A stretch of 8,557 bases of DNA. Origin: Ruminococcaceae bacterium UBA866 (GTDB taxonomy: Bacteria; Bacillota; Clostridia; Oscillospirales; Ruminococcaceae). The stretch spans positions 12,307 through 20,863 of the forward strand of contig DBGA01000080.1 in the NCBI GenBank assembly GCA_002295325.1, written 5' to 3'. Shown here piece by piece: positions 1 through 6,867 of the stretch; position 1 is the first letter of the stretch; each line of letters starts with the position of its first letter. The translations under genes and the position numbers were made by a program. The notes under the pieces were generated by a model, which was given only the letters and a program-made list of their open reading frames with translations, ran no database searches and was not told the DNA's origin.

Positions 1-1
1 G

Positions 2-364
2 GTGTCAGTACTTCAAAGCACAAAACTTTTGACAATGATGGCTTGTGACTATACGTACTCAATCGATGAGATTAAAAGATTTAAAAAAATCGGTGTAGAC
101 GTTTTAGAAGCATCAATCGTTCATCCTGAGGGATACGGCGACATTCTAAATGCACGCGATATCCTAACGTATCAAATGCTATGCGAAGAGAGCGGACTTC
201 CAGTTGTTATCCCAACACAAAGAAAGATTGATTCATCTGAATTATCTATGCTTCATAGCGTTGGCGTAAGTGGAGTTATGATTGGTGCAATTGTGACTGG
301 TCATGAAGTTGAAACAATCAAGAAAACTGTTTGCGACTTTAAAGAGGCAATATTAAAACTGTAA
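2..364 (+). CDS. TIM-barrel-like protein, C-terminal part (5' partial)
   Basis: About 120 residues are visible, ending at TAA 362-364. The frame is open to the left edge; GTG at position 2 has no visible ribosome binding site because the window starts there, so I read this as the tail of a longer gene. The visible part alternates hydrophobic strands and helices: a strand with MMACDY (residues 12-17), then IGVDVLEASIV, then GLPVVIPTQ, and last GVSGVMIGAIVTG followed by a helix. This spacing resembles the last third of phosphate-binding (beta/alpha)8 barrels such as NanE (N-acetylmannosamine-6-phosphate 2-epimerase), where a PVIAEG strand precedes a GA-x-AVVVGGAIT phosphate loop. The NanE-type acidic residue is absent: the strand reads VVIPTQ. 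A role on a sugar phosphate is therefore only an inference. The gene lies 56 bases before the DUF4127 gene on the same strand, and is probably in the same operon. It could equally be another barrel enzyme with an unrelated substrate. Confidence 0.6.
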   Translation: MSVLQSTKLLTMMACDYTYSIDEIKRFKKIGVDVLEASIVHPEGYGDILNARDILTYQMLCEESGLPVVIPTQRKIDSSELSMLHSVGVSGVMIGAIVTGHEVETIKKTVCDFKEAILKL

Positions 365-383
365 AAACGCACTGTTTTCACAG
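359..383 (+). other. Imperfect hairpin spanning the stop codon of the first gene
   Basis: CTGT (359-362) can pair with ACAG (380-383), and AAAAC (364-368) with GTTTT (374-378), around a 5-base loop. There is one A/C mismatch (363/379). The hairpin overlaps the TAA at 362-364. No T-run follows it (the next bases are CATAATAAAA), so it is not a normal intrinsic terminator. It may stabilise or mark the mRNA between two genes, or be chance in AT-rich DNA. Confidence 0.3.
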
Positions 384-420
384 CATAATAAAATAACCAA
401 CTAAAAGGAAGAATTTTACC

Positions 421-1896
421 ATGAAATATATATATGTCCCGATAGACAATCGTCCATGTAATAACCTTTTCCCGGTACAGCTTGCAAAGTTGCAAGACAT
501 AGATGGAGTTACACCGCCAACTGAGATTATGGATGATTTCACAACCCCATGCGATTATGACAAATTAAAAAAATGGCTGTTTGACAACTGCACTGATGAT
601 ACTGTATTAGTTTTATCTGTAGACAGCTTTGTGTTTGGCTCGCTTTTAAACTCAAGAAAAAGCACGATTGATATTGAAGAAAGCATCAGCAGAATGGAAA
701 CGATTAAAGAGCTAAAACAAACATTTAAGGGAATGAAAATATATGCGTTTAATGTTTTGATGAGAACTTCAATCAGCACATTGAGTACAGCTCAAATTGA
801 GAACTGGAAACTTGTAAACGAATATTCTCAACTTCTTCATAAGATTGAGCTTTACAACAACAAAGAAGATATCAAACGTGTTGCGCAACTTGAAAGCTTA
901 ATACCAACTGATATTTTGGATACCTTCCTATACTCTAGAAAGAGAAACGGCACCATCAATAAAATGAGTATTGAGTTTGTAAAGGACGGAATTTTTGAAA
1001 ATGTTTCCATTCTTCAAGAAGACTCAACCGAATTTGGTGTTCACAAAAAAGAGCAAGGAGAGCTTGTTTCACTTGTTGAAAAATACAAACTTTCTACAAA
1101 AGTGCATATTCATAACGGTACTGATGAGGCTGGCTGTATCACTGTTGCAAAGGCAATTGTTGATCATAAAAAACTTAAAACAAAGCTGTCCTATCTCTAC
1201 CTAAACGATAACAGAGAAACTTTTATGGCTTCCTATGAAGATAGACTTTTCCACGAGAATCTTCTAAGTCATTCTAAGACGGCTGGCATTGAGCTTTTTG
1301 ATAATGATGATACCATCAAAGATGTTTTGGTAATATACACTCCGGTTGATAAACAATATGAGGCAAGTTTTGGTGACGGAACGCCTCCTTGTGACTATTC
1401 AGAAGAGAGACTTGATGCTTTTGCTAAAGTTGTTTTGACACAGGTGGAAAAAGGCAAACGCGTTTACTTTTTGGACGTGGCTTACGCAAACGGTGGCCAA
1501 GGCGACATCCTAAGACGTATCCACAAGTACACAAACGTGACAAACTTGTTTGGTTACTCAGCATGGAATACTGCTTCTAATGCATTAGGAACTATCTTAG
1601 CGCAAATTATTTTGTGCCAGGGTAGTGATGAAAACCAAAACAGAGCCTTTACACTTGAAAGATTACTTGACGATTATGCTTATCAGGGTGTTATCAGAAA
1701 GCGTCTTGAGTATAAACTGAAATCCATGGGAGAGGACACCCTAAATCTTAAGGATAAAAAGAATGCAGACGAAAATCTAAAAGAATTAATGGAAAGCTTC
1801 ATTAAAACTGAAAAGATATTCAAAAATGAAACAATTGAGATTATAAGTGAGTTACCTTGGCCTAGGATTTTTGAGGCAAAGATTTTAGTAAAATAA
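421..1896 (+). CDS. DUF4127 family protein
   Basis: A complete 491-residue protein. The ATG at 421 is preceded by AAGGAAG at 405-411 with good spacing. It opens with the family's N-terminal signature, YVPIDNRPCN (residues 5-14). It also carries GTDEAG around 233-238, DVAYANGG around 352-359, and a C-terminal block with W382-N-T-A and N387-A-L-G, which matches the AGWNTAGNTLGT-like block I know from DUF4127 (PF13552). The length is normal for the family. There is no signal peptide or membrane segment, so it should be cytoplasmic. The biochemical function is unknown. The conserved Asp, Asn and Arg in the N-terminal motif and the D235/E236 pair are the natural candidates for an active site, but that is inference. 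It sits 56 bases after a barrel protein and 38 bases before a flavoprotein oxidoreductase, in a run that continues into a sugar ABC transporter. This context suggests a role in processing an imported carbohydrate. Family assignment is firm; function is not. Confidence 0.9.
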   Translation: MKYIYVPIDNRPCNNLFPVQLAKLQDIDGVTPPTEIMDDFTTPCDYDKLKKWLFDNCTDDTVLVLSVDSFVFGSLLNSRKSTIDIEESISRMETIKELKQTFKGMKIYAFNVLMRTSISTLSTAQIENWKLVNEYSQLLHKIELYNNKEDIKRVAQLESLIPTDILDTFLYSRKRNGTINKMSIEFVKDGIFENVSILQEDSTEFGVHKKEQGELVSLVEKYKLSTKVHIHNGTDEAGCITVAKAIVDHKKLKTKLSYLYLNDNRETFMASYEDRLFHENLLSHSKTAGIELFDNDDTIKDVLVIYTPVDKQYEASFGDGTPPCDYSEERLDAFAKVVLTQVEKGKRVYFLDVAYANGGQGDILRRIHKYTNVTNLFGYSAWNTASNALGTILAQIILCQGSDENQNRAFTLERLLDDYAYQGVIRKRLEYKLKSMGEDTLNLKDKKNADENLKELMESFIKTEKIFKNETIEIISELPWPRIFEAKILVK

Positions 1897-1934
1897 CATA
1901 CACTCATTTTAAATTTATTATTGGAGGTGCCAAA

Positions 1935-3278
1935 ATGACTTATGACGTAATTGTCGCTGGAGCAGGCCCTAGCGGTATGACCGCAGCACTTTCAGCTGCA
2001 AGAAACGGAGCGAAAGTTCTGCTAATTGAAAAGAACGGTTTCCTAGGTGGCATGAATACTGCTGCGTTAGTTGGTCCACTTATGACTTTCCATTCAGAGG
2101 ATAGGCAAGTTGTAAAGGGAATTGCACAGGAGATTGTAGATAGATTAATAAAAAAGGGCGGAAGTATTGGACATATACCTGACCCAATCGGTGTTGTTGC
2201 AACAATCACACCAATCGAGCCAGAAATTTTAAAACAAGTATATTTTGAAATGGTGGCTGGGGAGCCTAACATTACAATGCTTTTGCACACATTTATTTCA
2301 AACGTGGACAAGACCGATGAAAAAGTAAAGAGCATTAGCTGTGTCAACAAAAGTGGCACAAAAAGCTATGAAGCAAAGTTCTTTATTGATGCCACTGGTG
2401 ATGGCGATGTTGCCGCAATGGCAAAAGCTAAGTTTGAGGAAGGAAGAAAATCTGACGACCTCTCACAACCAATGACAATGATGTTTAAACTTGGTGGCGT
2501 TGATTATGACAAAATCAGAGAGTACATTAAAAATAATCCCGAGCAATTTATTTTAGGAAAAAATATTGATCTTAAAAAATATGTTGCAATCTCTGGATAT
2601 TTTGACCTTGTTACAAAAGCAAAAGAGCATAATGATTTTAATATTATGCGAGACAGAGTTTTGCTGTTCGAGGGAATTAATCCTGGTGAAGCTTTCATTA
2701 ATATGTCACGAGTTATACAATTGCGTGGAACAAATGCAGATGATTTAACTCAGGCTGAGATGATGGCTCATAAGCAAATTGATGAGATTGTTGCATTCTT
2801 GAAAAAATATATAGAAGGATTCGAGAACTGCTATCTTCTTCAAAGTGGAGCAACAATAGGCGTAAGGGAAACTAGGCGCTTTAAATGTAAATACACACTT
2901 TCCCTTGATGATGTTCTACAAGGCAAAGATTTTGAAGATGGAATTGCTGCTTGTGCGTTCCCAATTGATCTTCACGATCCAAAGGGTGAAGAGCTCAACT
3001 GGATTAGAACAAGTAAAAGTAGTTACTATACAATTCCATATAGAACAATGCTTTTAAATCATATTGATAATCTAATTGTTACTGGAAGATGTATCGGTGC
3101 TTCCCATGAAGCAATGGCATCTTCAAGGGTATCACCAACAGCAATGGCACTTGGTGAAGCAGCTGGAGCTGCTGCGGCACTTGCAATAAAAGAAAATATC
3201 GTTTCTTTTTCAGATGTTGATGTTCCAGCTTTGAGAGAGCTACTGAAGAGCCAAGGCGCGGTCGTTGACAAAACATAA
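1935..3278 (+). CDS. FAD-dependent oxidoreductase, FAD_oxidored (PF12831) type
   Basis: A 447-residue cytoplasmic flavoprotein. The start is well supported: GGAGGTG at 1923-1929 lies five bases before the ATG. The N-terminus has a Rossmann dinucleotide-binding motif, G9-A-G11-P-S-G14, with E32 at the end of the second strand, the usual ligand of the adenosine ribose. GFLGGMNT follows (35-42). A second FAD motif, ATGDGD, is at 153-158. A C-terminal block, VTGRCIGASHEAMASSRVSP, begins at about 382 and runs into an alanine-rich helix (LGEAAGAAAALA); this block is typical of PF12831 enzymes encoded in sugar and natural-product catabolic loci. The FAD fold is secure, but the substrate is not known. 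Co-transcription with DUF4127 and CUT1 transporter genes suggests that it oxidises a sugar, a glycoside or a substituent on one; this is inference. There is no signal peptide, so it would act on material already inside the cell. The next gene follows after 52 bases. Confidence 0.9.
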   Translation: MTYDVIVAGAGPSGMTAALSAARNGAKVLLIEKNGFLGGMNTAALVGPLMTFHSEDRQVVKGIAQEIVDRLIKKGGSIGHIPDPIGVVATITPIEPEILKQVYFEMVAGEPNITMLLHTFISNVDKTDEKVKSISCVNKSGTKSYEAKFFIDATGDGDVAAMAKAKFEEGRKSDDLSQPMTMMFKLGGVDYDKIREYIKNNPEQFILGKNIDLKKYVAISGYFDLVTKAKEHNDFNIMRDRVLLFEGINPGEAFINMSRVIQLRGTNADDLTQAEMMAHKQIDEIVAFLKKYIEGFENCYLLQSGATIGVRETRRFKCKYTLSLDDVLQGKDFEDGIAACAFPIDLHDPKGEELNWIRTSKSSYYTIPYRTMLLNHIDNLIVTGRCIGASHEAMASSRVSPTAMALGEAAGAAAALAIKENIVSFSDVDVPALRELLKSQGAVVDKT

Positions 3279-3318
3279 GCATCACAAAGCTTGCTGGTAA
3301 CAGTAAAAAAATTGTATT

Positions 3319-3324
3319 GGAGGA
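3319..3324 (+). promoter_or_regulatory. Ribosome binding site deciding a TTG start
   Basis: GGAGGA lies six bases upstream of the TTG at 3331. The next in-frame ATG (3355) is about 30 bases from this site and has no comparable purine run before it, so the TTG is the better start for the first permease. Confidence 0.75.
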
Positions 3325-3330
3325 ATAATT

Positions 3331-4263
3331 TTGGCAGTAAAAACCAAACAGCCTATGACAGCTGGGCCTCACAAAAGAAAATTTCGTAGTGATATCGCAT
3401 TGTACATGCTATTTCTACCCGCACTTTTATACATAATATTTATTAAACTTCTACCTCTTCCAGGACTTGCACTTGCATTTAAAAATTACAATATTTATGA
3501 TGGATTTTTTGCAAGTGATTGGGTGGGAATGAAACACTTTACTGCTTTGTTCACACAACCTAGATTTTTAAACGTATTATTTAACACACTTGAGATTAGC
3601 TTTTTAAAATTGCTTGTGCTTTTCCCATTGCCTATTATTTTAGCAGTTTTGCTAAATGAGATGAGAAATAAGCATTTTAAAAAGTCTGTTCAAACAATCA
3701 TCTATCTTCCTCACTTTTTATCATTTGTTATCATACATGGTATATTTGTGACATTCTTGTCTACACAAGGTGGTATGGCAAACAATATCATAACGGCGTT
3801 TGGTTTTGAACCTGTTAACTTTTATACGAATGATATGTTTAGGTTTGTACTATTGCTGACTGAGGCGTTTAAAGATGTGGGATGGGGAACTATCGTTTAT
3901 CTTGCGGCGTTATCAGGAGTTGATGTTCAACTTTATGAAGCAGCACAGGTTGATGGTGCAAACAAATGGCGTCAAATGATTAGTATCACCCTTCCATCAA
4001 TCGTTCCTGTAATTGCATTGATGCTGACCTTGAGAATGGGAAGTATTCTAGAAGCAGGAACTGAACAAATTCTTATTATGTATAACGCTTCTGTGTACCA
4101 AACAGCAGACGTCATTGGAACTTTGGTTTATAGAGAAGGTTTGGGTAACGCACAATATGGATTTGCAACTGCGGTTGGTATGTTCAACTCTGTTGTTTCA
4201 TTTATTCTTATTGTTGGAACGAATGCCTTTAGCTCTAAAGTATTCAAGAGGGGGTTATGGTAA
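3331..4263 (+). CDS. CUT1-type sugar ABC transporter permease, LplB/YteP-like
   Basis: A 310-residue integral membrane protein, read from a TTG start supported by the GGAGGA site at 3319-3324. After a basic N-terminus (KTKQPMTAGPHKRKF) there are about six hydrophobic segments, near residues 25-48, 84-109, 125-145, 165-192, 220-236 and 280-298. The cytoplasmic EAA loop, which docks on the ATPase, is intact: E203-A-A-Q-V-D-G209-A, followed by the usual I-x-LP element. The order of motifs and the ending (FKRGLW) match the LplB/YteP group, which imports oligosaccharides in Bacillota. It should form a heterodimer with the next gene product. The two reading frames share one base (TAATG at 4261-4265), which fits translational coupling. 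The window encodes no ATP-binding subunit; relatives often borrow a shared MsmX/MsmK-type ATPase. The sugar transported cannot be read from the permease. Confidence 0.93.
   Translation: MAVKTKQPMTAGPHKRKFRSDIALYMLFLPALLYIIFIKLLPLPGLALAFKNYNIYDGFFASDWVGMKHFTALFTQPRFLNVLFNTLEISFLKLLVLFPLPIILAVLLNEMRNKHFKKSVQTIIYLPHFLSFVIIHGIFVTFLSTQGGMANNIITAFGFEPVNFYTNDMFRFVLLLTEAFKDVGWGTIVYLAALSGVDVQLYEAAQVDGANKWRQMISITLPSIVPVIALMLTLRMGSILEAGTEQILIMYNASVYQTADVIGTLVYREGLGNAQYGFATAVGMFNSVVSFILIVGTNAFSSKVFKRGLW
4248..4254 (+). promoter_or_regulatory. Ribosome binding site inside the end of the first permease gene
   Basis: GAGGGGG lies eight bases before the ATG at 4263 but only two bases before the ATG at 4257. 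Normal spacing therefore favours 4263, giving a TAATG stop-start overlap. Confidence 0.6.
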
Positions 4264-5156
4264 TGGCTGGTATAAAATTAAAGCCTACTTTAGGCGAAAG
4301 AACATTCTATGCAATTAACTATGTCTTCTTTGGTGTTCTAGCATTTTTGATGCTTGCCCCTATATTAAATCTTGTTTCCAAGTCAATGAGTAGCGAGACT
4401 GACGTTATAACAGGTGCAGTTGGAATTTTGCCTGACTTCACTAACCTGCAATTTGAAACCTATAAACTAGTTTTTGCAAATCAACACTTTATTACAGGAT
4501 TTAAGAACACAATCTTAGTCACTATTGTAGGCTCATTCGTAGCGATTTCTGTAACAGCTTGCGCTGCTTATGCATTGTCAAAACCATATCTACGTGGAAG
4601 AAAATTTTTGGTTTTACTTTGTATCTTCATTATGATTTTTTCAGGTGGTATGATACCTACATATCTTGTAGTTGATTCATTGAAGCTTACCAACACCTTT
4701 ACAGTACTGTGGCTACTTGGTGTATTTAGCGTTTACAATATGCTAATTTTAAAAAACAACTTCGAGAGTATGCCTAGGGAACTTGAAGAGTCTGCAACAA
4801 TTGATGGCGCAGGTCAAATGAGAATTTTCCTTCAAATTTACCTACCGCTTTCTAAAGCTACGCTTGCTGTTATTACTTTGTTTTTTGCAGTAGGATATTG
4901 GAATAACTTCTTTACAGCGTTGCTTTATACAACAAGGACAGATTTAAAAACACTTCAGCTTGTACTGAAGGAAATCATTTATTCTGTAAGTGACGTGTTC
5001 CTTTCATTATATGGAGGGCAAATGTCTGGTGAAATCACAGGTCAATCAACCATCGCAGCCTGCGTAGTGGTTGCTACCCTACCAATTGTATTCGCATATC
5101 CATTCTTGCAAAAGCATTTTGCAAGCGGCGTTATGACAGGCTCGGTAAAGGGTTAA
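4263..5156 (+). CDS. CUT1-type sugar ABC transporter permease, YtcP/LplC-like
   Basis: A 297-residue integral membrane protein and the second half of the permease heterodimer. Two ATGs are possible, 4257 and 4263. I chose 4263 because the GAGGGGG site at 4248-4254 has proper spacing only to it; using 4257 would add two residues. It starts MAGIKLKPTLGER and continues into a first membrane segment (about 14-38), a periplasmic-side loop with SMSSETDVITGAVGILP, and further hydrophobic segments. The EAA loop is present in the variant form E176-S-A-T-I-D-G182-A, which is common in this subfamily, followed by an LPLSKA element. The C-terminus, FLQKHFASGVMTGSVKG, is a typical LplC/YtcP ending. The stop codon is at the centre of a perfect 14-base palindrome, and 84 bases separate it from the lipoprotein gene. 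Confidence 0.93.
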   Translation: MAGIKLKPTLGERTFYAINYVFFGVLAFLMLAPILNLVSKSMSSETDVITGAVGILPDFTNLQFETYKLVFANQHFITGFKNTILVTIVGSFVAISVTACAAYALSKPYLRGRKFLVLLCIFIMIFSGGMIPTYLVVDSLKLTNTFTVLWLLGVFSVYNMLILKNNFESMPRELEESATIDGAGQMRIFLQIYLPLSKATLAVITLFFAVGYWNNFFTALLYTTRTDLKTLQLVLKEIIYSVSDVFLSLYGGQMSGEITGQSTIAACVVVATLPIVFAYPFLQKHFASGVMTGSVKG

Positions 5157-5161
5157 CCCTT
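5148..5161. repeat. Perfect 14-bp palindrome centred on a stop codon
   Basis: AAGGGTTAACCCTT reads the same on both strands and includes the TAA (5154-5156) of the second permease gene. As RNA it could form a 5-bp stem with a TTAA loop. As DNA it could be a dimeric protein site. It resembles no operator that I can name. Confidence 0.5.
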
Positions 5162-5179
5162 AGCCGACACACATCATAA

Positions 5180-5201
5180 TTAACCTATATTTGTAGGTTA
5201 A
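5180..5201 (+). other. Intercistronic hairpin before the lipoprotein gene
   Basis: TTAACCTA (5180-5187) and TAGGTTAA (5194-5201) form a perfect 8-bp stem around a 6-base loop. The bases that follow (GATAAATATTTG) are not a T-run, so it is unlikely to be a terminator. Its position between a permease gene and the solute-binding protein gene suits an mRNA processing or stability element that would raise the amount of binding protein over permease; this is inference. Confidence 0.5.
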
Positions 5202-5225
5202 GATAAATATTTGAGGAATAAAAAA

Positions 5226-5230
5226 AGGAG
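5226..5230 (+). promoter_or_regulatory. Ribosome binding site of the lipoprotein gene
   Basis: AGGAG, within AAGGAGAG, lies ten bases before the ATG at 5241. The frame extends upstream to a TTG at 5211, but that codon would place the ribosome binding site inside the coding region and add a charged stretch before the signal peptide, so ATG 5241 is the start. Confidence 0.8.
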
Positions 5231-5240
5231 AGAAACAAAC

Positions 5241-6773
5241 ATGAAAAAATATCTAAGCATTGCACTTTGTGCAACAATGATTCTCGGAACTTTAAGTGGC
5301 TGTACTACTAAGAAACCTGCACCAGGAACAAGTTCAACTCCAGAGACTTCAACTAAGATTGACCTTTCAGTAAAGCCTGAGCTGAAAATGTTGATGCCTT
5401 ACGTACCTTTTGACCCTAAAGCTGACTCAACTGCAATTTATCTAGAGGAAGCTACTGGATATAAAGTGCAATATGATATGCTTCCTAGTGAAGATTCTCA
5501 AACTAAATTGAATGCAATTATTGCTTCAAAAACAGAATATGACATTATCGTTTTGGCTAAACCAGATTTTGATAACACTGTTGAGACTGGCGCATACATG
5601 GATCTTGATAGCCTCATTCCGACATATGCTTCTGACCTACAATCAAAAACAGAAAAAGGTCTATGGACAAACGTTACAATTGATGGCAAAATCAAAGGTG
5701 TTCCAGAGGGACTTGCAAGTGAGAACTACGGTCTAACTTACAGAGTAAGAATGGATCTTTTGAAAAAAGCCGGTATCGAAACAATGCCTTCAACTCCAGA
5801 TGAGCTTTACACTGCACTTAAAGCAGTAAAAGATCAACTAAAAATCATTCCATTGACATCATCATATGCTGTGATTCCTGAAATTGCAAGTGCATTTGGT
5901 ATGTACAACAAATTTAACCTAGTAGATAACAAAATTGTTTATCAAGCTGAGGTTGCTGGTGCAAAAGACTATGTAACATTTATGAACAAACTGTTCAAAG
6001 ATGGTCTTTTAGACAACGAGTACGCTCAAAACACTGGTGAAGTTATGAGAGAAAAATTCTTCACAAGCAAAGCTGCTATCTATCAAATGGCTTGGTGGAA
6101 TGAGCCAACTGCTACTAACACAATTAAAGAAAAGGCACCTACTGCTGAAGTTGCTTATCTTCCAGGCTTAAAAGATGCAAATGGCGTTTCAGGTCTTCCT
6201 ATGGGTCGTGGCGTTAACAGAATTTCTGTTATTCCAAAAGCAAGCAAAAATAAAGAACATGCACTTAACTACATGAACATAAAAGTTGGCGAAGAAATCT
6301 TCAAAAAATCAGTAATGGGTGAAGAGAACGTTCACTACAAAGCTCTTGGCGATGGCAAATTTGAGCCAATCCTACCAAAATTCTTTGATGATAAAAACAA
6401 CTCTCACTACTTCCTAACTGGTTCTGACACAAAAGCTTATAGTGATTTCTGGGCTCAAACAAGAGTTAAGAAAGATCCAATTCTATTCCAAGAGTTCACT
6501 GCAATCCAAGATACTGCTTCAAAATCAACTTACCATTACGACCCAACAACTTATATGCAACCAAACAAACAATACTCTGAGTCAATCGGTAAGGTTAATA
6601 AGCTTGTAGAGGATGCTTTCAAACAATTTATCACAGGTACAAAACCTATGACAGAATGGGATGCATTTATCGCAGAGCTTAACGCAACTGGCTTAACTGA
6701 CCTTAACAAGATTGTTAATGACTGGTGGACAGCAGAAGGTGCAAACCTTGCTGATTCTATGATTAAGAAATAA
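5241..6773 (+). CDS. Sugar ABC transporter solute-binding lipoprotein (LplA-like)
   Basis: A 510-residue extracellular, membrane-anchored binding protein. MKKYLSIALCATMILGTL is a classic lipoprotein signal, ending in a lipobox L18-S-G-C21, so Cys21 should be lipidated. A Ser/Thr/Pro/Lys-rich linker (about 22-42) follows, then a two-lobed family 1 type binding domain. A mature size of about 490 residues is large for this class and fits proteins that bind oligosaccharides rather than monosaccharides. Tryptophan pairs at W285-W286 and W495-W496 could stack against sugar rings, but this is inference. The two permease genes lie directly upstream, so it is the receptor of that transporter. Asparagine codons are biased to AAC (20 AAC to 6 AAT by eye, against 16 to 13 in the DUF4127 gene), which suggests selection for high expression. 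A strong terminator follows about 20 bases after the stop. By architecture the system recalls the pneumococcal N-glycan transporter NgtS-P1-P2, but the substrate here is unproven. Confidence 0.92.
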   Translation: MKKYLSIALCATMILGTLSGCTTKKPAPGTSSTPETSTKIDLSVKPELKMLMPYVPFDPKADSTAIYLEEATGYKVQYDMLPSEDSQTKLNAIIASKTEYDIIVLAKPDFDNTVETGAYMDLDSLIPTYASDLQSKTEKGLWTNVTIDGKIKGVPEGLASENYGLTYRVRMDLLKKAGIETMPSTPDELYTALKAVKDQLKIIPLTSSYAVIPEIASAFGMYNKFNLVDNKIVYQAEVAGAKDYVTFMNKLFKDGLLDNEYAQNTGEVMREKFFTSKAAIYQMAWWNEPTATNTIKEKAPTAEVAYLPGLKDANGVSGLPMGRGVNRISVIPKASKNKEHALNYMNIKVGEEIFKKSVMGEENVHYKALGDGKFEPILPKFFDDKNNSHYFLTGSDTKAYSDFWAQTRVKKDPILFQEFTAIQDTASKSTYHYDPTTYMQPNKQYSESIGKVNKLVEDAFKQFITGTKPMTEWDAFIAELNATGLTDLNKIVNDWWTAEGANLADSMIKK

Positions 6774-6792
6774 CTTATACAAGTAGCAAAAT

Positions 6793-6829
6793 TGGGTTTT
6801 AGACATTTGTTTAAAACCCATTTTTGTTT
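6793..6829 (+). terminator. Rho-independent terminator after the transporter operon
   Basis: TGGGTTTTA (6793-6801) pairs with TAAAACCCA (6812-6820). The stem extends inward by G-T, A-T and C-G pairs to about 12 bp with an ATTT loop (6805-6808). It is followed by TTTTTGTTT. It should end transcription of the operon that includes the lipoprotein gene. Confidence 0.88.
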
Positions 6830-6859
6830 CATTAATCTATTTCTCTCTAAATAAAATAG

Positions 6860-6865
6860 TATAAT
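6860..6865 (+). promoter_or_regulatory. Probable promoter -10 box of the GH20 gene
   Basis: A perfect TATAAT lies 29 bases before the ATG at 6895. No good -35 box is seen 16-18 bases upstream (the bases there read around CTATTT), and the TG of an extended -10 is absent. The promoter may therefore be weak or need an activator. A start near 6872 would give a leader of only about 23 bases. Its placement just after a terminator supports separate transcription of the next gene. Confidence 0.55.
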
Positions 6866-6867
6866 AG

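Noticed and set aside
813..826. TGTAAACG-like half of a CcpA (cre) site.
   Set aside because: Only one half fits, and it is inside the DUF4127 coding region. I found no convincing cre site in any of the spacers.
1940..2359. A 139-codon open frame on the minus strand.
   Set aside because: It lies wholly inside the FAD oxidoreductase gene, opposite its conserved FAD motifs. It has no recognisable domain and is a shadow of the real frame.
3059..3372. Two minus-strand open frames across the end of the oxidoreductase gene and the start of the first permease gene.
   Set aside because: They are low-complexity translations (runs of Ala/Ser or Leu/Gln) of the alanine-rich helix coded on the plus strand, with no domain.
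5175..5180. CATAAT as a -10 box for a separate promoter of the lipoprotein gene.
   Set aside because: No plausible -35 box lies 16-18 bases upstream, and the hexamer overlaps the stem of the intercistronic hairpin.
5211..5240. An upstream TTG start that would lengthen the lipoprotein by ten residues.
   Set aside because: The added residues would include the AAGGAG ribosome binding site and put several charged residues ahead of a normal lipoprotein signal. The ATG at 5241 is far better placed.
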